Positions 47,183 through 56,068 of a stretch of 64,000 nucleotides of DNA are shown one piece after another. A program made the translations under genes and the position numbers. How positions within the stretch are numbered: the stretch's first letter is position 1; the number at the start of each line of letters is the position of its first letter. The stretch is from the NCBI GenBank assembly GCA_963740605.1, contig CAVUFC010000022.1, forward strand, positions 868,001 through 932,000, given 5' to 3'. The notes beneath the pieces were generated by a model that was not told the DNA's origin, did no database searches, and saw only the letters and a list, made by a program, of their open reading frames with translations. This stretch comes from DASSUW01 sp963740605. GTDB lineage: Bacteria; Actinomycetota; Thermoleophilia; Solirubrobacterales; Solirubrobacteraceae.

Positions 47183-48117
47183 GAGACGACGATGCCGTCT
47201 TGCAGCAGCATGCGGCCGTCGAGCTCGACGGTCGGGCGCAGCACCATGCCGTCGATGTGCACGGTCGAGCGGTTGACGCCCCCGATCGCCGCGCTCGTGC
47301 CGAACGCGAGATGGATCGTCCCCAGCGCCTTCTCGTCCTCGAGGATGTTCCCGGTGAGCCGCGCCGACGGGTTCGTGCCGATGCCGAGTTCGGCGATCGA
47401 TCGCCCGTGCTCGCCGCCGGCGTCCAACGTCGCCGCCAGCCACTCGCCGACCGCGCCGTCGAAGTCGACCATCCGGCCGCCCGACAGCACCACCGGCACC
47501 GGATCCTCGAGCAGGCCGAAGCCGCCGAGCGCGCCGTCGAACACGATCGTGCCCTCGCCGGACGTCTCCACCGGCGCGATGAACGCCTCGCCCGCCGGCA
47601 GGTTCCCGAACGCTCCTACAGCCGACAGGTCGCCGTCGTCGGAGATGCCGGACCGGCCGCCGAGCTCGATCCGCAGATCGGTCCCGCCCGGCGCCGTCAC
47701 GCGGCACGAAGACGCGGCGGAGAGCTGCGCGGCCAGCCACTCCCCCGCACGCTTGAGCTCGCCGTAGTCGACGTCGAGCGCGCGCCGGAAGACCTCCTCC
47801 GTGATACCGGGCATCGTGGCGATGCGGATGCCGCGCCGGGTCGCCTCCTGCCGCGCCTCGGTGTGGCTCAAAGAGAATGTCGTGGGCGCGAAGATCACCG
47901 TCGCCTCGGCCATCGCCGAGCAGATCTCGAACGGTGGCTCCTCGCCATGGCGGCTGCCGCCGTCGAACGCGATGACGCGGACCTTGCGTGCGCGTGAGCC
48001 CGCGGCGTCGCTCAGCGCCTCCGCGATCGCCAGCTGCGGGTCGTTGCACACGATGAGCACGACGTCGTCAGGGCCGACACCGAGGCAATCAACTGCCGAT
48101 TCCGCAGAGCGGTTCAC
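47179..48117 (-). CDS. M29-family (aminopeptidase T-like) aminopeptidase
   Basis: A 312-residue protein of the thermophilic metalloprotease/AmpS family. 'VLIVCNDPQLAIAEALSDAAG' opens the N-domain, and 'ATVIFAPTTFSLSHTEARQEATRRGIRIATMPGITEEVF' (in pieces) is the family core. The metal-ligand half has 'GEAFIAPVETSGEGTIVFDGAL', 'GIGTNPSARLTGNILEDEKALGTIHLAFG' and 'STVHIDGMVLRPTVELDG', with conserved E, E, H and H. It is slightly shorter than classical M29 enzymes. Start ATG 48117. Confidence 0.88.
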   Translation of the reverse strand: MNRSAESAVDCLGVGPDDVVLIVCNDPQLAIAEALSDAAGSRARKVRVIAFDGGSRHGEEPPFEICSAMAEATVIFAPTTFSLSHTEARQEATRRGIRIATMPGITEEVFRRALDVDYGELKRAGEWLAAQLSAASSCRVTAPGGTDLRIELGGRSGISDDGDLSAVGAFGNLPAGEAFIAPVETSGEGTIVFDGALGGFGLLEDPVPVVLSGGRMVDFDGAVGEWLAATLDAGGEHGRSIAELGIGTNPSARLTGNILEDEKALGTIHLAFGTSAAIGGVNRSTVHIDGMVLRPTVELDGRMLLQDGIVVS

Positions 48118-48184
48118 TGGAAAAACGGTAGCGATTGGCTGGAAAATCCGCGATTTCCGGCCGAGATGGCACGGAGAGTTGCGG

Positions 48185-50599
48185 CTACGGCAGCGCGATC
48201 TCGGCGGTCGCGGCGGCCAGCGGGAGCGGCCGGCCGAGCAGATAGCCCTGCCCGAGCTCGACGCCGAGCGCGGCCAGCGCCTGCCGCTGGTCTTCGCGCT
48301 CGATGCCCTGCGCGACGACCTGCAGCTCGAACATCGACGCCACCTGCACGACCATCGACAGCACCGCGCGGTCGTGGCCGACCCGCCCCGCGCCGTCCAC
48401 GAACGGCCGGGCGATCTTGACGATGTCGATGCCCTGCGTCCGCAGCACGTGCAGTGCGCGCACGCCCGCGCCGAAGTCGTCGAAGGCGATCCGCACGCCG
48501 AGAGAACGGAGCGCGTCCACGCCCGAGGCCGGCGCCGTGCTCAGCGCGCGCTCGGAGAGCTCCAGCACCAGACGCTCCGGCTCCAGGCCCGTCGAGGCCA
48601 GCACATCCCGCACCGTCGCCGCATCCAGCGCGGCCACGTTGACGTGCACCGCCGGCGCCGCGCCCGCGGCCACGACCGAGCACGCCTGCTCGAGCACCTC
48701 ACGGTCCACCGCCGCCAGCAGCTCGGGGTCGGCGTCGCGCATGAACGACGCCGCGCCGACCAGCCCGCGGCGCGGGTGGCGCCAGCGTGCCAGAGCCTCC
48801 ACGGCGACGACCGCGCCGGTCTGCAGGCACACGATCGGCTGGAAGTGCGCGATCACCTCGCCGTGCTCCAGCGCAGCGGCCAGCTCTTCGCGTCCGTTCT
48901 CCCCCGCGTCGCCAGCCGGCGCCATCTCGGGGAACCAGACGCGCACCTGGCTCTTGCCGGCGTCCTTGGCGCGGTACATCGCCACGTCGGCCTGCCGCAT
49001 CAGCTCGCCCGCCTCCAGCGAGCCCGCTGCCGCGGTCGCGATGCCGACGCTCGAACGCACCCACAGCGACTCACCGTCGGCGATGACCGGCTCGGCCAGC
49101 AGATCGAGGATGCGCCCGGCGACCTGCTCACCGTGGTGGTCGTCGACGTCCTCCAGCAGCACGGCGAACTCGTCGCCGCCCATGCGGGCCGCGACGTCAC
49201 CCGGGCGGACGGACGCCTCGATCCTGCCGGCCGCGGCCACCAGCACGGCATCGCCGGCGGCGTGGCCGGCGCGGTCGTTGATCGCCTTGAAGTCGTCGAG
49301 GTCGAGGAACAGCACCGTCGCCATGCCGGAACCGCGCGCCAGCGACTCCTCGACCCGGCGCAGGAACAACGTCCGGTTCGCGAGCCCGGTCAGCGGGTCG
49401 GTCTGCGCCTCGCGCTCGAGGCGGTCTAGCTCCAGCGACAGCCCAGCGTGGGTGGCAAGCGCCTCGAACAGCCGCAGGTCCTCGTCGGTGAACGACGTGG
49501 TGGCGCCGACGCGGTCGCCGAGGATCATCACGCCCGCCAGACGCGTTTCCCCGCGCACCGGCGCCACCAGCGCCTGCTCGATCCCCCGCTCGGCCAGGTA
49601 CCGGCCGAGCACGAGGGCGCAGTTCTCGTGGTCCACGAGCACAGCGTGCTCGGACTGCACCGCCAACCGCAAGGCCGCGGCGTGCGCGGTGCCGACTTCA
49701 ACCATGGCCTCCTCCGGCTCGTCGACCATCACCGAGGTGCGCAGCGCGCCGTCCCCGGAAAGCAGGACGATCTCCGCCGTGCGCACGCGGAAGCTCGCAC
49801 GCGTGCGACGCAGGAGATCGAGCAGCTCGGGCTCGAGATCGCGCCCGCGCGACAGCGAGCGCGTGACGCCGTAAAGGAACTCGAGGCTCTGGTGCTTGGC
49901 CCGCTCGGACACGTAGGCGCGGTAGGCGACGAGCAGGATCACGGCCGGCGGGATCAGCAGGCAGCCGGCGCGCGGGTCATGCGCGACGATGGTGGCGCCC
50001 GACAGCGCGACGCTCGCGTTGACGAGCGCCACGATCATGTCGGCGCCCATCATCCCGGCCAGCCGCCGCGACGGGATGCCGCCCTCGGACAGCCCGATCG
50101 CGCAGAAGACGAGCACCGAGGCCGTCAGCGAGCTCGCGAAGACCGCTGCGAACGTCGCGCCCCAGACCTCGGGCCCGATCGGCGCCGGTGCCGGCGCCAG
50201 CGCGTGCAGTGTGATCGTCGCGAGCGTCGCGGTCAGCGCGAACTGGGCAAGGTTGAACGCGAGCCGGGTGAACCCGTGCCCGCGCGTGAACAGCAGGACG
50301 ATCAGCGGGCCGACCACGGTCGCCACGATCAGGTCGCTCGGCCTGGCCAGCAGCAGGCCGAGCACGAGCGGCACCTCCGATAGCGAGAGCGAGTGCGCGC
50401 TTCCGCGCACGTGCGCGTGGATCACGAACACCTCGGCCACGGCAAAGCCGGCGGCCAGCGCCCACCACGGGATCGACACCGCCGCCTCGTACGGGACGAG
50501 GTCGCGGACGACCTGGAACCACAGCACGATCGCCGCGACGGAGGTCGCGGCGATCAGCGCTGCAAGGGAGGCGCGCGTCAGTCGTCCGAGTCGGTCCAC
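48185..50599 (-). CDS. membrane GGDEF-EAL cyclic-di-GMP enzyme with GAF domain
   Basis: A protein of about 804 residues. Eight or so N-terminal membrane helices (MASE-like, 1-245) lead to a GAF domain (about 260-400) and a GGDEF domain with 'LTGLANRTLF' and intact 'RMGGDEFAVLLEDV'. An EAL domain follows with 'AVEALARWRHPRRGL', 'FDDFGAGVRALHVL' and 'QGYLLGRPLP'. Both signature motifs look intact, so synthesis and hydrolysis of c-di-GMP are both possible. I chose GTG 50599. The frame extends further but would bury the subtilase 3' end. It overlaps the subtilase gene by 22 bp. Confidence 0.92.
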   Translation of the reverse strand: MDRLGRLTRASLAALIAATSVAAIVLWFQVVRDLVPYEAAVSIPWWALAAGFAVAEVFVIHAHVRGSAHSLSLSEVPLVLGLLLARPSDLIVATVVGPLIVLLFTRGHGFTRLAFNLAQFALTATLATITLHALAPAPAPIGPEVWGATFAAVFASSLTASVLVFCAIGLSEGGIPSRRLAGMMGADMIVALVNASVALSGATIVAHDPRAGCLLIPPAVILLVAYRAYVSERAKHQSLEFLYGVTRSLSRGRDLEPELLDLLRRTRASFRVRTAEIVLLSGDGALRTSVMVDEPEEAMVEVGTAHAAALRLAVQSEHAVLVDHENCALVLGRYLAERGIEQALVAPVRGETRLAGVMILGDRVGATTSFTDEDLRLFEALATHAGLSLELDRLEREAQTDPLTGLANRTLFLRRVEESLARGSGMATVLFLDLDDFKAINDRAGHAAGDAVLVAAAGRIEASVRPGDVAARMGGDEFAVLLEDVDDHHGEQVAGRILDLLAEPVIADGESLWVRSSVGIATAAAGSLEAGELMRQADVAMYRAKDAGKSQVRVWFPEMAPAGDAGENGREELAAALEHGEVIAHFQPIVCLQTGAVVAVEALARWRHPRRGLVGAASFMRDADPELLAAVDREVLEQACSVVAAGAAPAVHVNVAALDAATVRDVLASTGLEPERLVLELSERALSTAPASGVDALRSLGVRIAFDDFGAGVRALHVLRTQGIDIVKIARPFVDGAGRVGHDRAVLSMVVQVASMFELQVVAQGIEREDQRQALAALGVELGQGYLLGRPLPLAAATAEIALP

Positions 50600-51846
50600 T
50601 TCGCTCCAGACCAACGGCGGCCCGACCAACGACGACCGGACCAACGCCGACCGCTCCACTGCGCCCCAGGGCCGAGGTCGTCGCTGTTCTCAAGCTCTCG
50701 TCGGAGCTTGTCGAGGTCCAGCACCGCCGGCTCGAACCGCTGAGCGACCGCGTTGGCGTCCGGCGTCGGGAGCGCCAGCGCCCGCCGCAGGTCGATACGG
50801 CCGGAGCCGTCCGCCGACCGCGGATCCGGCAGGTCCACCGCGCTCTGCGTGAGCGTGGCCTTCACCTGGTCGGGGTTCAGCCACGGCTTGGCGCTCAGCA
50901 GCCGGGCCACGAGCCCGGAGGTGATCGCCGCCGCCTGCGACGTGCCGCTGCCGCGGAAGTACTTGCTGTCCACGCGGGCGCTCGAGAACTCGGTGTCGAG
51001 CGTCGAGCCGGGAACCCGCAGCGAGACCACGGACGAGCCGGGGGCCACGAGATCGGGCGCCCGCCAACGGCTACGGCTCGAGAAGTCCGCGACCCGGTCG
51101 TCGAACGGGTTCGCGGTCTTCATCGTGTCAGTCGCGCCCGCGGCGATCACGAACGGGTCGTCCGCCGGCATGTCGAGCGTGCGGGCGAAGACGCCGTTGT
51201 TGCCTGCCGCGGCCACGACGACGATGCCCTCGTTCCACAGCTGCTCGACCGCCCACGCCAGCACGTCGGAGCGGTAGTCCTCCGCGACGACGCCGAGCGA
51301 GAGATTGACGACGCGGATGTTGTAGCCGCCGCGATCATGGTTGCGGCGGACCCAATTCAGCGCGCCGAGTACGCGCGCCAGATCGGTACTGCCGTCGGCA
51401 CCGGCGATCTTGAGGCTCACCAGGCGCGCGCCCGGAGCGACGCCCGCGAAGCCGGTGATCGGGTCGCGGCCGGCGATCAGCCCCGCGAGATGCGTGCCGT
51501 GGCCGAACGTGTCGAGATTGCGCAGGTCGCGGTCGTTGCGCTCGGACGAGAAGTCCGGGCCGTAGACCACACGCCCGGGCTGGACCAGTCCGCCGACCGG
51601 CACCACCCCCGAGTCGATCAGCGCGACGTCGACGCCGCCGCCATCGGGTGCGTTGAGCCCTGCGATGCCGCTGCCGCCGGCAACGAGCTGCATCGACTGG
51701 GCCATCTTGCTGTCCGCGCGTGCCGCGGACGGGACCAACAGTGAGACGAGCACCAAACTGAGGAGTGCCGCCTGGCGCACCGGCCGAGGCCTGCCTCTTC
51801 CGTCCCAGCGGATCCCATAACGAATCGTCAAGCCGTTCCCCTTCAT
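50578..51846 (-). CDS. secreted subtilisin-like (S8) serine protease with Trp-repeat tail
   Basis: A 422-residue protease. The signal peptide (about 24-44, ending A-R-A) is preceded by a long basic n-region. The triad is Asp78 ('VALIDSGVV'), His116 ('FGHGTHLAGLIAG') and Ser303 ('GSGTSQAAAI'), with oxyanion Asn216 ('AAAGNNGVF'). There is no obvious prodomain between signal and catalytic domain. The C-terminus ends in five Trp at exact 5-residue spacing (397, 402, 407, 412, 417) within W-S-G-R-R units. ATG 51846 was chosen; an earlier in-frame ATG exists at 51903. Confidence 0.92.
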   Translation of the reverse strand: MKGNGLTIRYGIRWDGRGRPRPVRQAALLSLVLVSLLVPSAARADSKMAQSMQLVAGGSGIAGLNAPDGGGVDVALIDSGVVPVGGLVQPGRVVYGPDFSSERNDRDLRNLDTFGHGTHLAGLIAGRDPITGFAGVAPGARLVSLKIAGADGSTDLARVLGALNWVRRNHDRGGYNIRVVNLSLGVVAEDYRSDVLAWAVEQLWNEGIVVVAAAGNNGVFARTLDMPADDPFVIAAGATDTMKTANPFDDRVADFSSRSRWRAPDLVAPGSSVVSLRVPGSTLDTEFSSARVDSKYFRGSGTSQAAAITSGLVARLLSAKPWLNPDQVKATLTQSAVDLPDPRSADGSGRIDLRRALALPTPDANAVAQRFEPAVLDLDKLRRELENSDDLGPGAQWSGRRWSGRRWSGRRWSGAKWTDSDD

Positions 51847-51921
51847 CGAGATGAAATAGGTATCGGCGGCCCGTGAATCCCGCTCAGCCGGACATACGTC
51901 CAACCGGGCAACGAAAGGGTT

Positions 51922-52227
51922 CTACAGGGCTCGCAGGACGGCCGTGACGACCGCTGCAATCAGCACCACAACGACCATTGGGAGCCGTGCAGCCAGCGCC
52001 GCGGCGGCGGCGAGCAGGCCGATCGCACTTTCGTCCACTGCGAGCTCATGACCGCGGTCGAACGTCTCCACCACGACGAGCGCGGCGAGCAGTGCGGGCG
52101 CCAGTCGCGCGACGACCCCGTTGAGCCGCGGCGGCAGGTCGCGGCCACCGAGCGCGACCGGCCCGGCCGCCTTGATCGCGACCGTCCCGACGGTCAGGAG
52201 GCCGATCGTGACCCAGACCGCCGTCAT
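51922..52227 (-). CDS. azlD: AzlD family branched-chain amino acid exporter subunit
   Basis: A 101-residue protein with about three to four membrane helices. It starts 'MTAVWVTIGLLTVGTVAIKAAGPVALG', and 'RLAPALLAALVVVETFD' is the AzlD core. AzlC and AzlD together export branched-chain amino acids and analogues. Its ATG overlaps the azlC stop (ATGA). Confidence 0.9.
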   Translation of the reverse strand: MTAVWVTIGLLTVGTVAIKAAGPVALGGRDLPPRLNGVVARLAPALLAALVVVETFDRGHELAVDESAIGLLAAAAALAARLPMVVVVLIAAVVTAVLRAL

Positions 52228-52862
52228 CGCTGCCGCAGCCCCAGCAGGGCGGCCGCAGAGGCGGCGACGACCGGGATGCCCGGCGGCGCGATCGGCACGA
52301 GACAGAGCGCGATCGCCGCGCCCAGCAGCGCGCTCATCCCCGTCACGCGCAGGTCCATCTCGTACACGAGCAGGGCGAGGTAGAACGCGGGGAACATCGC
52401 GTCCAGCCCGAGCGCCCGCGGGTCGCCGATCAGCGACCCGCCGAGCGCGCCGATCGCCGTGCCCAGCCACCAGCAGGCCGCCTGCGGGATCGTCGCGCCG
52501 AGCATCATTTCGCGGTTGAACTGGCCGTCGCCGCGGTTGGCGAGCGCCCACGACGCGTCGACCATTGTCTGCGCTTCGGCAGCGCGCCGGACCGGACCGC
52601 CGCGGAGGGCCGGCGCCATCGCCAGCCCCATCGGTAGGAAGCGCCCGTTGATCAGCAGGCCGGCCGACACCGCCGACGCAACGCCGCCACCTGCCGCCAG
52701 CACGGTCACCGACCCGAACTGCGCCGCGCCCGCGAACACGAAGATCGACATCAGGATCGCCGCCGTCGCGCCCATCACCGGCTCGGCCAGCACGCCGAAT
52801 GACGCGCCGAGCGCGAGCGTCGGGATCGTGAACGCAAGCCCGGCCTTGAAGCCATCCTTCAT
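52224..52862 (-). CDS. azlC: AzlC family branched-chain amino acid exporter
   Basis: A 212-residue membrane protein with five to six helices. 'GFKAGLAFTIPTLALGASFGVLAEPVMG' and 'MSIFVFAGAAQFGSVTVLAAG' are the AzlC hallmarks, followed by 'NGRFLPMGLAMAPALRGGP' and 'GATIPQAACWWLGTAIGALGG'. It is the large subunit of the AzlCD exporter. It is divergent from a CGNR regulator with only 20 bp between start codons, which leaves no room for a normal leader. Confidence 0.93.
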   Translation of the reverse strand: MKDGFKAGLAFTIPTLALGASFGVLAEPVMGATAAILMSIFVFAGAAQFGSVTVLAAGGGVASAVSAGLLINGRFLPMGLAMAPALRGGPVRRAAEAQTMVDASWALANRGDGQFNREMMLGATIPQAACWWLGTAIGALGGSLIGDPRALGLDAMFPAFYLALLVYEMDLRVTGMSALLGAAIALCLVPIAPPGIPVVAASAAALLGLRQR

Positions 52863-52869
52863 CTACGGC

Positions 52870-52877
52870 ATCATACT
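52870..52877. promoter_or_regulatory. overlapping divergent -10 elements, leaderless azlC and CGNR transcripts
   Basis: On the minus strand TATGAT (52875 to 52870) ends seven bases before the azlC ATG. On the plus strand CATACT (52872-52877) ends five bases before the CGNR ATG. The two hexamers share four base pairs. Both would place transcription starts at the start codons. Confidence 0.55.
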
Positions 52878-52882
52878 GGTGA

Positions 52883-53449
52883 ATGCAGTTTGATGGTGTG
52901 AGACCGGAACCCGGTGGTCGCGCACCGGCGCCGGGCGCGTTGCGGCTCGTGCAGCGATTCGTCAACTCCGTCGACCTGGAGGACGGTCCGGACGATCTCG
53001 CCGCCCCCGACGGCCTGCGCGAGTGGCTCACCGACGCCGGCCTGCTCAGGCGCGACGAGACAGTCGGCCGCGCCGATCACGCCCGCGCGCTCGCTCTGCG
53101 CGAGGCGATCCGTGACCTCGCCGGAGACCACGCGGACGCCCGCGCGGCCGCAGCGATCAACGAAGCGGCCCGCCGCGCGCGCCTGCACCCCGTGCTGAGC
53201 GACCACGAGTCACGGCTCGAAACGGCGGCGAGCGGCGTTGACGGCGCCCTCGGCCGGATCGTCGCCTCCCTCCACGCGGCGGTCGCCGAGGGCACGTGGG
53301 AGCGCCTGAAGACGTGCGAGCGCGACCGCTGCCGCTGGGCCTTCTTCGACCACTCGAAGAACCAGTCGAGCCACTGGTGCTCGACCGCCGGCTGCGGCGC
53401 GCGCGAGAAGAACCGCCGCGCCTACCGCCGCCGACGCGCGCGGACCTAG
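52883..53449 (+). CDS. CGNR zinc-finger transcription regulator
   Basis: A 188-residue protein. The ABATE-type N-terminal domain covers about 18-130 ('LRLVQRFVNSVDLEDG', 'ALALREAIRDLAGDHAD', 'GRIVASLHAAVAEGTWERLKTC'). The C-terminal finger is 'CERDRCRWAFFDHSKNQSSHWCSTAGCGAREKNRRAYRRR' (in pieces), with Ala-Arg where CGNR has Asn-Arg. It is divergent from azlC by 20 bp, so it plausibly senses amino acids or stress and controls the exporter. Its end overlaps sufD by 4 bp, convergent. Confidence 0.88.
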   Translation: MQFDGVRPEPGGRAPAPGALRLVQRFVNSVDLEDGPDDLAAPDGLREWLTDAGLLRRDETVGRADHARALALREAIRDLAGDHADARAAAAINEAARRARLHPVLSDHESRLETAASGVDGALGRIVASLHAAVAEGTWERLKTCERDRCRWAFFDHSKNQSSHWCSTAGCGAREKNRRAYRRRRART

Positions 53450-54636
53450 TCCAGGATGCGACTCAGCCGGCGCTCGAGCGCGCCCGACATCGTCTCGCGG
53501 ATCGGGCCCTCTTCGAAGCGCTCGACCAGCTCCTGCATGAAGCCCTCGATCACCAGCCGCTGCGCGACCGGCTCGCCGAGCCCGCGCGAGCGCAGGTAGA
53601 ACAGCTGGTCCTTGTCGATCTGCGCGATTGCCGCCGCGTGGGTGCAGCGGACGTCGTTGGCGAGGATCTCCAGGCCCGGGATCGCGTCCGCGTGCGCGCG
53701 CTTGGAGAGCAGCAGGTTGCGGCACTCCTGGAACGCGTCGGTCTGCTGAGCGCCCGGGTCGACCTTGATCATCCCGCGCCAGACCGCCTGCGAGCGGTCG
53801 GCGAGGATGCCGCGGAACGCGAGGTCGGATGTCGTATTGGCCGCCCCGTGCTCCTGCGTGGTGTCGAAGTCGACGTGCTGGCGGCCGTGCGGCGCGTAGG
53901 CGCCGGTGACCTTGCCCTGCGCGCCCTCGCCGGCCAGCAGCGTCTCGGTGCGCACACGGCCGTTGGCGCCGCCGAACCCGACGACCACCCAGTCCAGCGA
54001 GCCGTCGCGGGCGACCTCGGCGCGCTGAGCGCCGAAGATCCACGACTTCTCGTTGAGATCCTGGCCGCACACATACCGGAGGCGAGCGTTCTGGCCGACC
54101 ACCAGCTCGACCACGGTGTTGAGCAGCGTCTCGGACTCGTCGTCGCCGGACAGGTACTGCTCCCAGACCTCGGCCTCGGCGCCCTCTTCGAGCACGATCA
54201 GGACGCGCCGCTGCAGCGCGGTGCCGGCTGCGGCGGTGACGGCCGTCAACAGGATCGGCGCCTCGAGGCGCACGCCGCGCGGGACCCAGACGAACGCGCC
54301 GCCGTCCCAGGTGTCCTCGTTCCAGCGCGTGAAGACGTCATCGGCCGCGACCACGCGGCCCAGGTGCGGCTCGACGAGCTCGGGGTGCTTGTCGCGGGCG
54401 ACGGACAGCGGGAGCACGACCGGGCCGTCCTCGACAGCCACGCCCTCGGAGAGCGCGGCATCAACTTGATCGAGCCGCGTCGCGTCGGCGAGCTCGAACA
54501 TGTCGGCGCGCGACGCCTCCAGGTCGCCGGCCTCAGGCGCGGCGAACGCGTCGAGCGAGAGCCGGCTCAGATCGGTGAACTCCCAGCCGGGCCGGCCCTT
54601 GAAGGTCGGGAGCTCGAGCGCCGTGACCTCAGCCAA
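53446..54636 (-). CDS. sufD: Fe-S cluster assembly protein SufD
   Basis: A 396-residue SufBD-family scaffold component. The N-terminal 'PTFKGRPGWEFTDLSRLSLD' is typical of SufD. The beta-helix contains 'AANTTSDLAFRGILADRSQAVWRGMIKV', 'DAFQECRNLLLSKRAHADAIPGLEILANDVRCTHAAAIAQIDKDQLFYLRSRGL' (in pieces), including the conserved His of the cluster-assembly site. It works with SufB and the ATPase SufC. SufC is not in this window. It overlaps sufB by 8 bp. Confidence 0.94.
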   Translation of the reverse strand: MAEVTALELPTFKGRPGWEFTDLSRLSLDAFAAPEAGDLEASRADMFELADATRLDQVDAALSEGVAVEDGPVVLPLSVARDKHPELVEPHLGRVVAADDVFTRWNEDTWDGGAFVWVPRGVRLEAPILLTAVTAAAGTALQRRVLIVLEEGAEAEVWEQYLSGDDESETLLNTVVELVVGQNARLRYVCGQDLNEKSWIFGAQRAEVARDGSLDWVVVGFGGANGRVRTETLLAGEGAQGKVTGAYAPHGRQHVDFDTTQEHGAANTTSDLAFRGILADRSQAVWRGMIKVDPGAQQTDAFQECRNLLLSKRAHADAIPGLEILANDVRCTHAAAIAQIDKDQLFYLRSRGLGEPVAQRLVIEGFMQELVERFEEGPIRETMSGALERRLSRILD

Positions 54637-56065
54637 TGGAGCCCTCCATCTGGAGCTCGATGAGGCGGTTCATCTCGACCGCGTACTCCATCGGGAGCTC
54701 CTTGACGATCGGCTCGATGAAGCCATTGACGATCAGCTTGCCGGCCTCCTCCTCGGAGATGCCGCGCGCCATCAGGTAGAAGAGCTGCTCCTCGCCGATC
54801 TTGGAGACCGACGCCTCGTGGCCGACGTCCACGTCGTCCTCGCCGATGCGGATCGTCGGGTAGGTGTCCGAGCGGGAGTTCTCGTCAAGCAGCAGGGCGT
54901 CGCAGACGACCTTCGAGCGCGAGCCGTGCGCGCCCTTGGCGACCTCGAGCAGGCCGCGGTACGAGGAGCGCCCGCCGTCCTTGGAGATCGACTTGGCGAA
55001 GATGTTCGACGTCGTGTTCGGCGCCGCGTGCACGATCTTCGCGCCGGCGTCCTGGTGCTGGCCGTTGCCGGCGAAGGCGATCGACAGCACCTCGCCGTGC
55101 GCGCGCTCGCCCATCAGGTAGACGCTCGGATACTTCATCGTGAGCTTGGAGCCGAGGTTGCAGTCGACCCACTCGATGGTCGCGTCCTCCCAGGCCTGCG
55201 CCCGCTTGGTCACGAGGTTGTAGACGTTCTGCGACCAGTTCTGCACGGTCGTGTAGCGGATCCGCGCGCCCGGCTTGGCGATCAGCTCGACGACCGCCGA
55301 GTGCAGCGAGTCGGTGGTCCACACCGGGGCGGTGCAGCCCTCGACGTAGTGCACGTAGGAGCCCTCGTCGGCGATGATCAGCGTCCGCTCGAACTGGCCC
55401 ATGTTCTCGGTGTTGATCCGGAAGTAGGCCTGCAGCGGCATCTCCACGTGCACGCCCGGCGGCACGTAGACGAACGAGCCGCCCGACCACACGGCGCTGT
55501 TCAGCGCGGCGAGCTTGTTGTCGTTCGGCGGGATGATCGTCGCGAAGTGCTCACGCACGAGGTCCTCGTGCTCGCGCAGCCCCGAGTCCATGTCCATGAA
55601 CACGACGCCCTGCTTCTCGAGGTCTTCGCGGACCTGGTGGTAGACGACCTCGGACTCGTACTGCGCCCCGACGCCGGAGAGGAACTTGCGCTCGGCCTCG
55701 GGGATGCCGAGCCGGTCGAACGTGCGCTTGATGTCGTCCGGCACGTCGTCCCACGTCTTGGACGACTTCTCGGACGCGCGGACGAAGTAGTGGATGTCGT
55801 CGTAGTCGACCTCGGCCAGCATCGGCGAGCCCCACGTCGGCTGAGGCCGCGCGAGGAAGTGGTCGAGCGCCTTCAGGCGGAACTCGCGCATCCACTGCGG
55901 CTCGCTCTTGAACTCGGAGATCTGCTCGACGAGCTCGCGCGTCAACCCCTTCGGCGCCTTGTAGGCATAGCCGCCCTCGGGGTCGAAGAAGCCGTACTTC
56001 TCCTTGTAATCAGCATTGATGCCGACCAGCGCCCGCTGCTCGGCGATCACCTCAGGGGTGGCCAT
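54629..56065 (-). CDS. sufB: Fe-S cluster assembly protein SufB
   Basis: A 478-residue SufB. 'KYGFFDPEGGYAYKAPKGL' opens the family region, then 'WMREFRLKALDHFLARPQPTWG', 'GCTAPVWTTDSLHSAVVELIAKPGARIRYTTVQNWSQNVYNLVTKRA' (in pieces, with the conserved Cys), 'AAPNTTSNIFAKSISKDGGRSSYRGLLEV' and 'DVGHEASVSKIGEEQLFYLMARGISEEEA'. It scaffolds nascent Fe-S clusters as the SufBC2D complex. Start ATG 56065, 3 bp after the Rieske gene stop. Confidence 0.96.
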   Translation of the reverse strand: MATPEVIAEQRALVGINADYKEKYGFFDPEGGYAYKAPKGLTRELVEQISEFKSEPQWMREFRLKALDHFLARPQPTWGSPMLAEVDYDDIHYFVRASEKSSKTWDDVPDDIKRTFDRLGIPEAERKFLSGVGAQYESEVVYHQVREDLEKQGVVFMDMDSGLREHEDLVREHFATIIPPNDNKLAALNSAVWSGGSFVYVPPGVHVEMPLQAYFRINTENMGQFERTLIIADEGSYVHYVEGCTAPVWTTDSLHSAVVELIAKPGARIRYTTVQNWSQNVYNLVTKRAQAWEDATIEWVDCNLGSKLTMKYPSVYLMGERAHGEVLSIAFAGNGQHQDAGAKIVHAAPNTTSNIFAKSISKDGGRSSYRGLLEVAKGAHGSRSKVVCDALLLDENSRSDTYPTIRIGEDDVDVGHEASVSKIGEEQLFYLMARGISEEEAGKLIVNGFIEPIVKELPMEYAVEMNRLIELQMEGSIG

Positions 56066-56068
56066 AAC

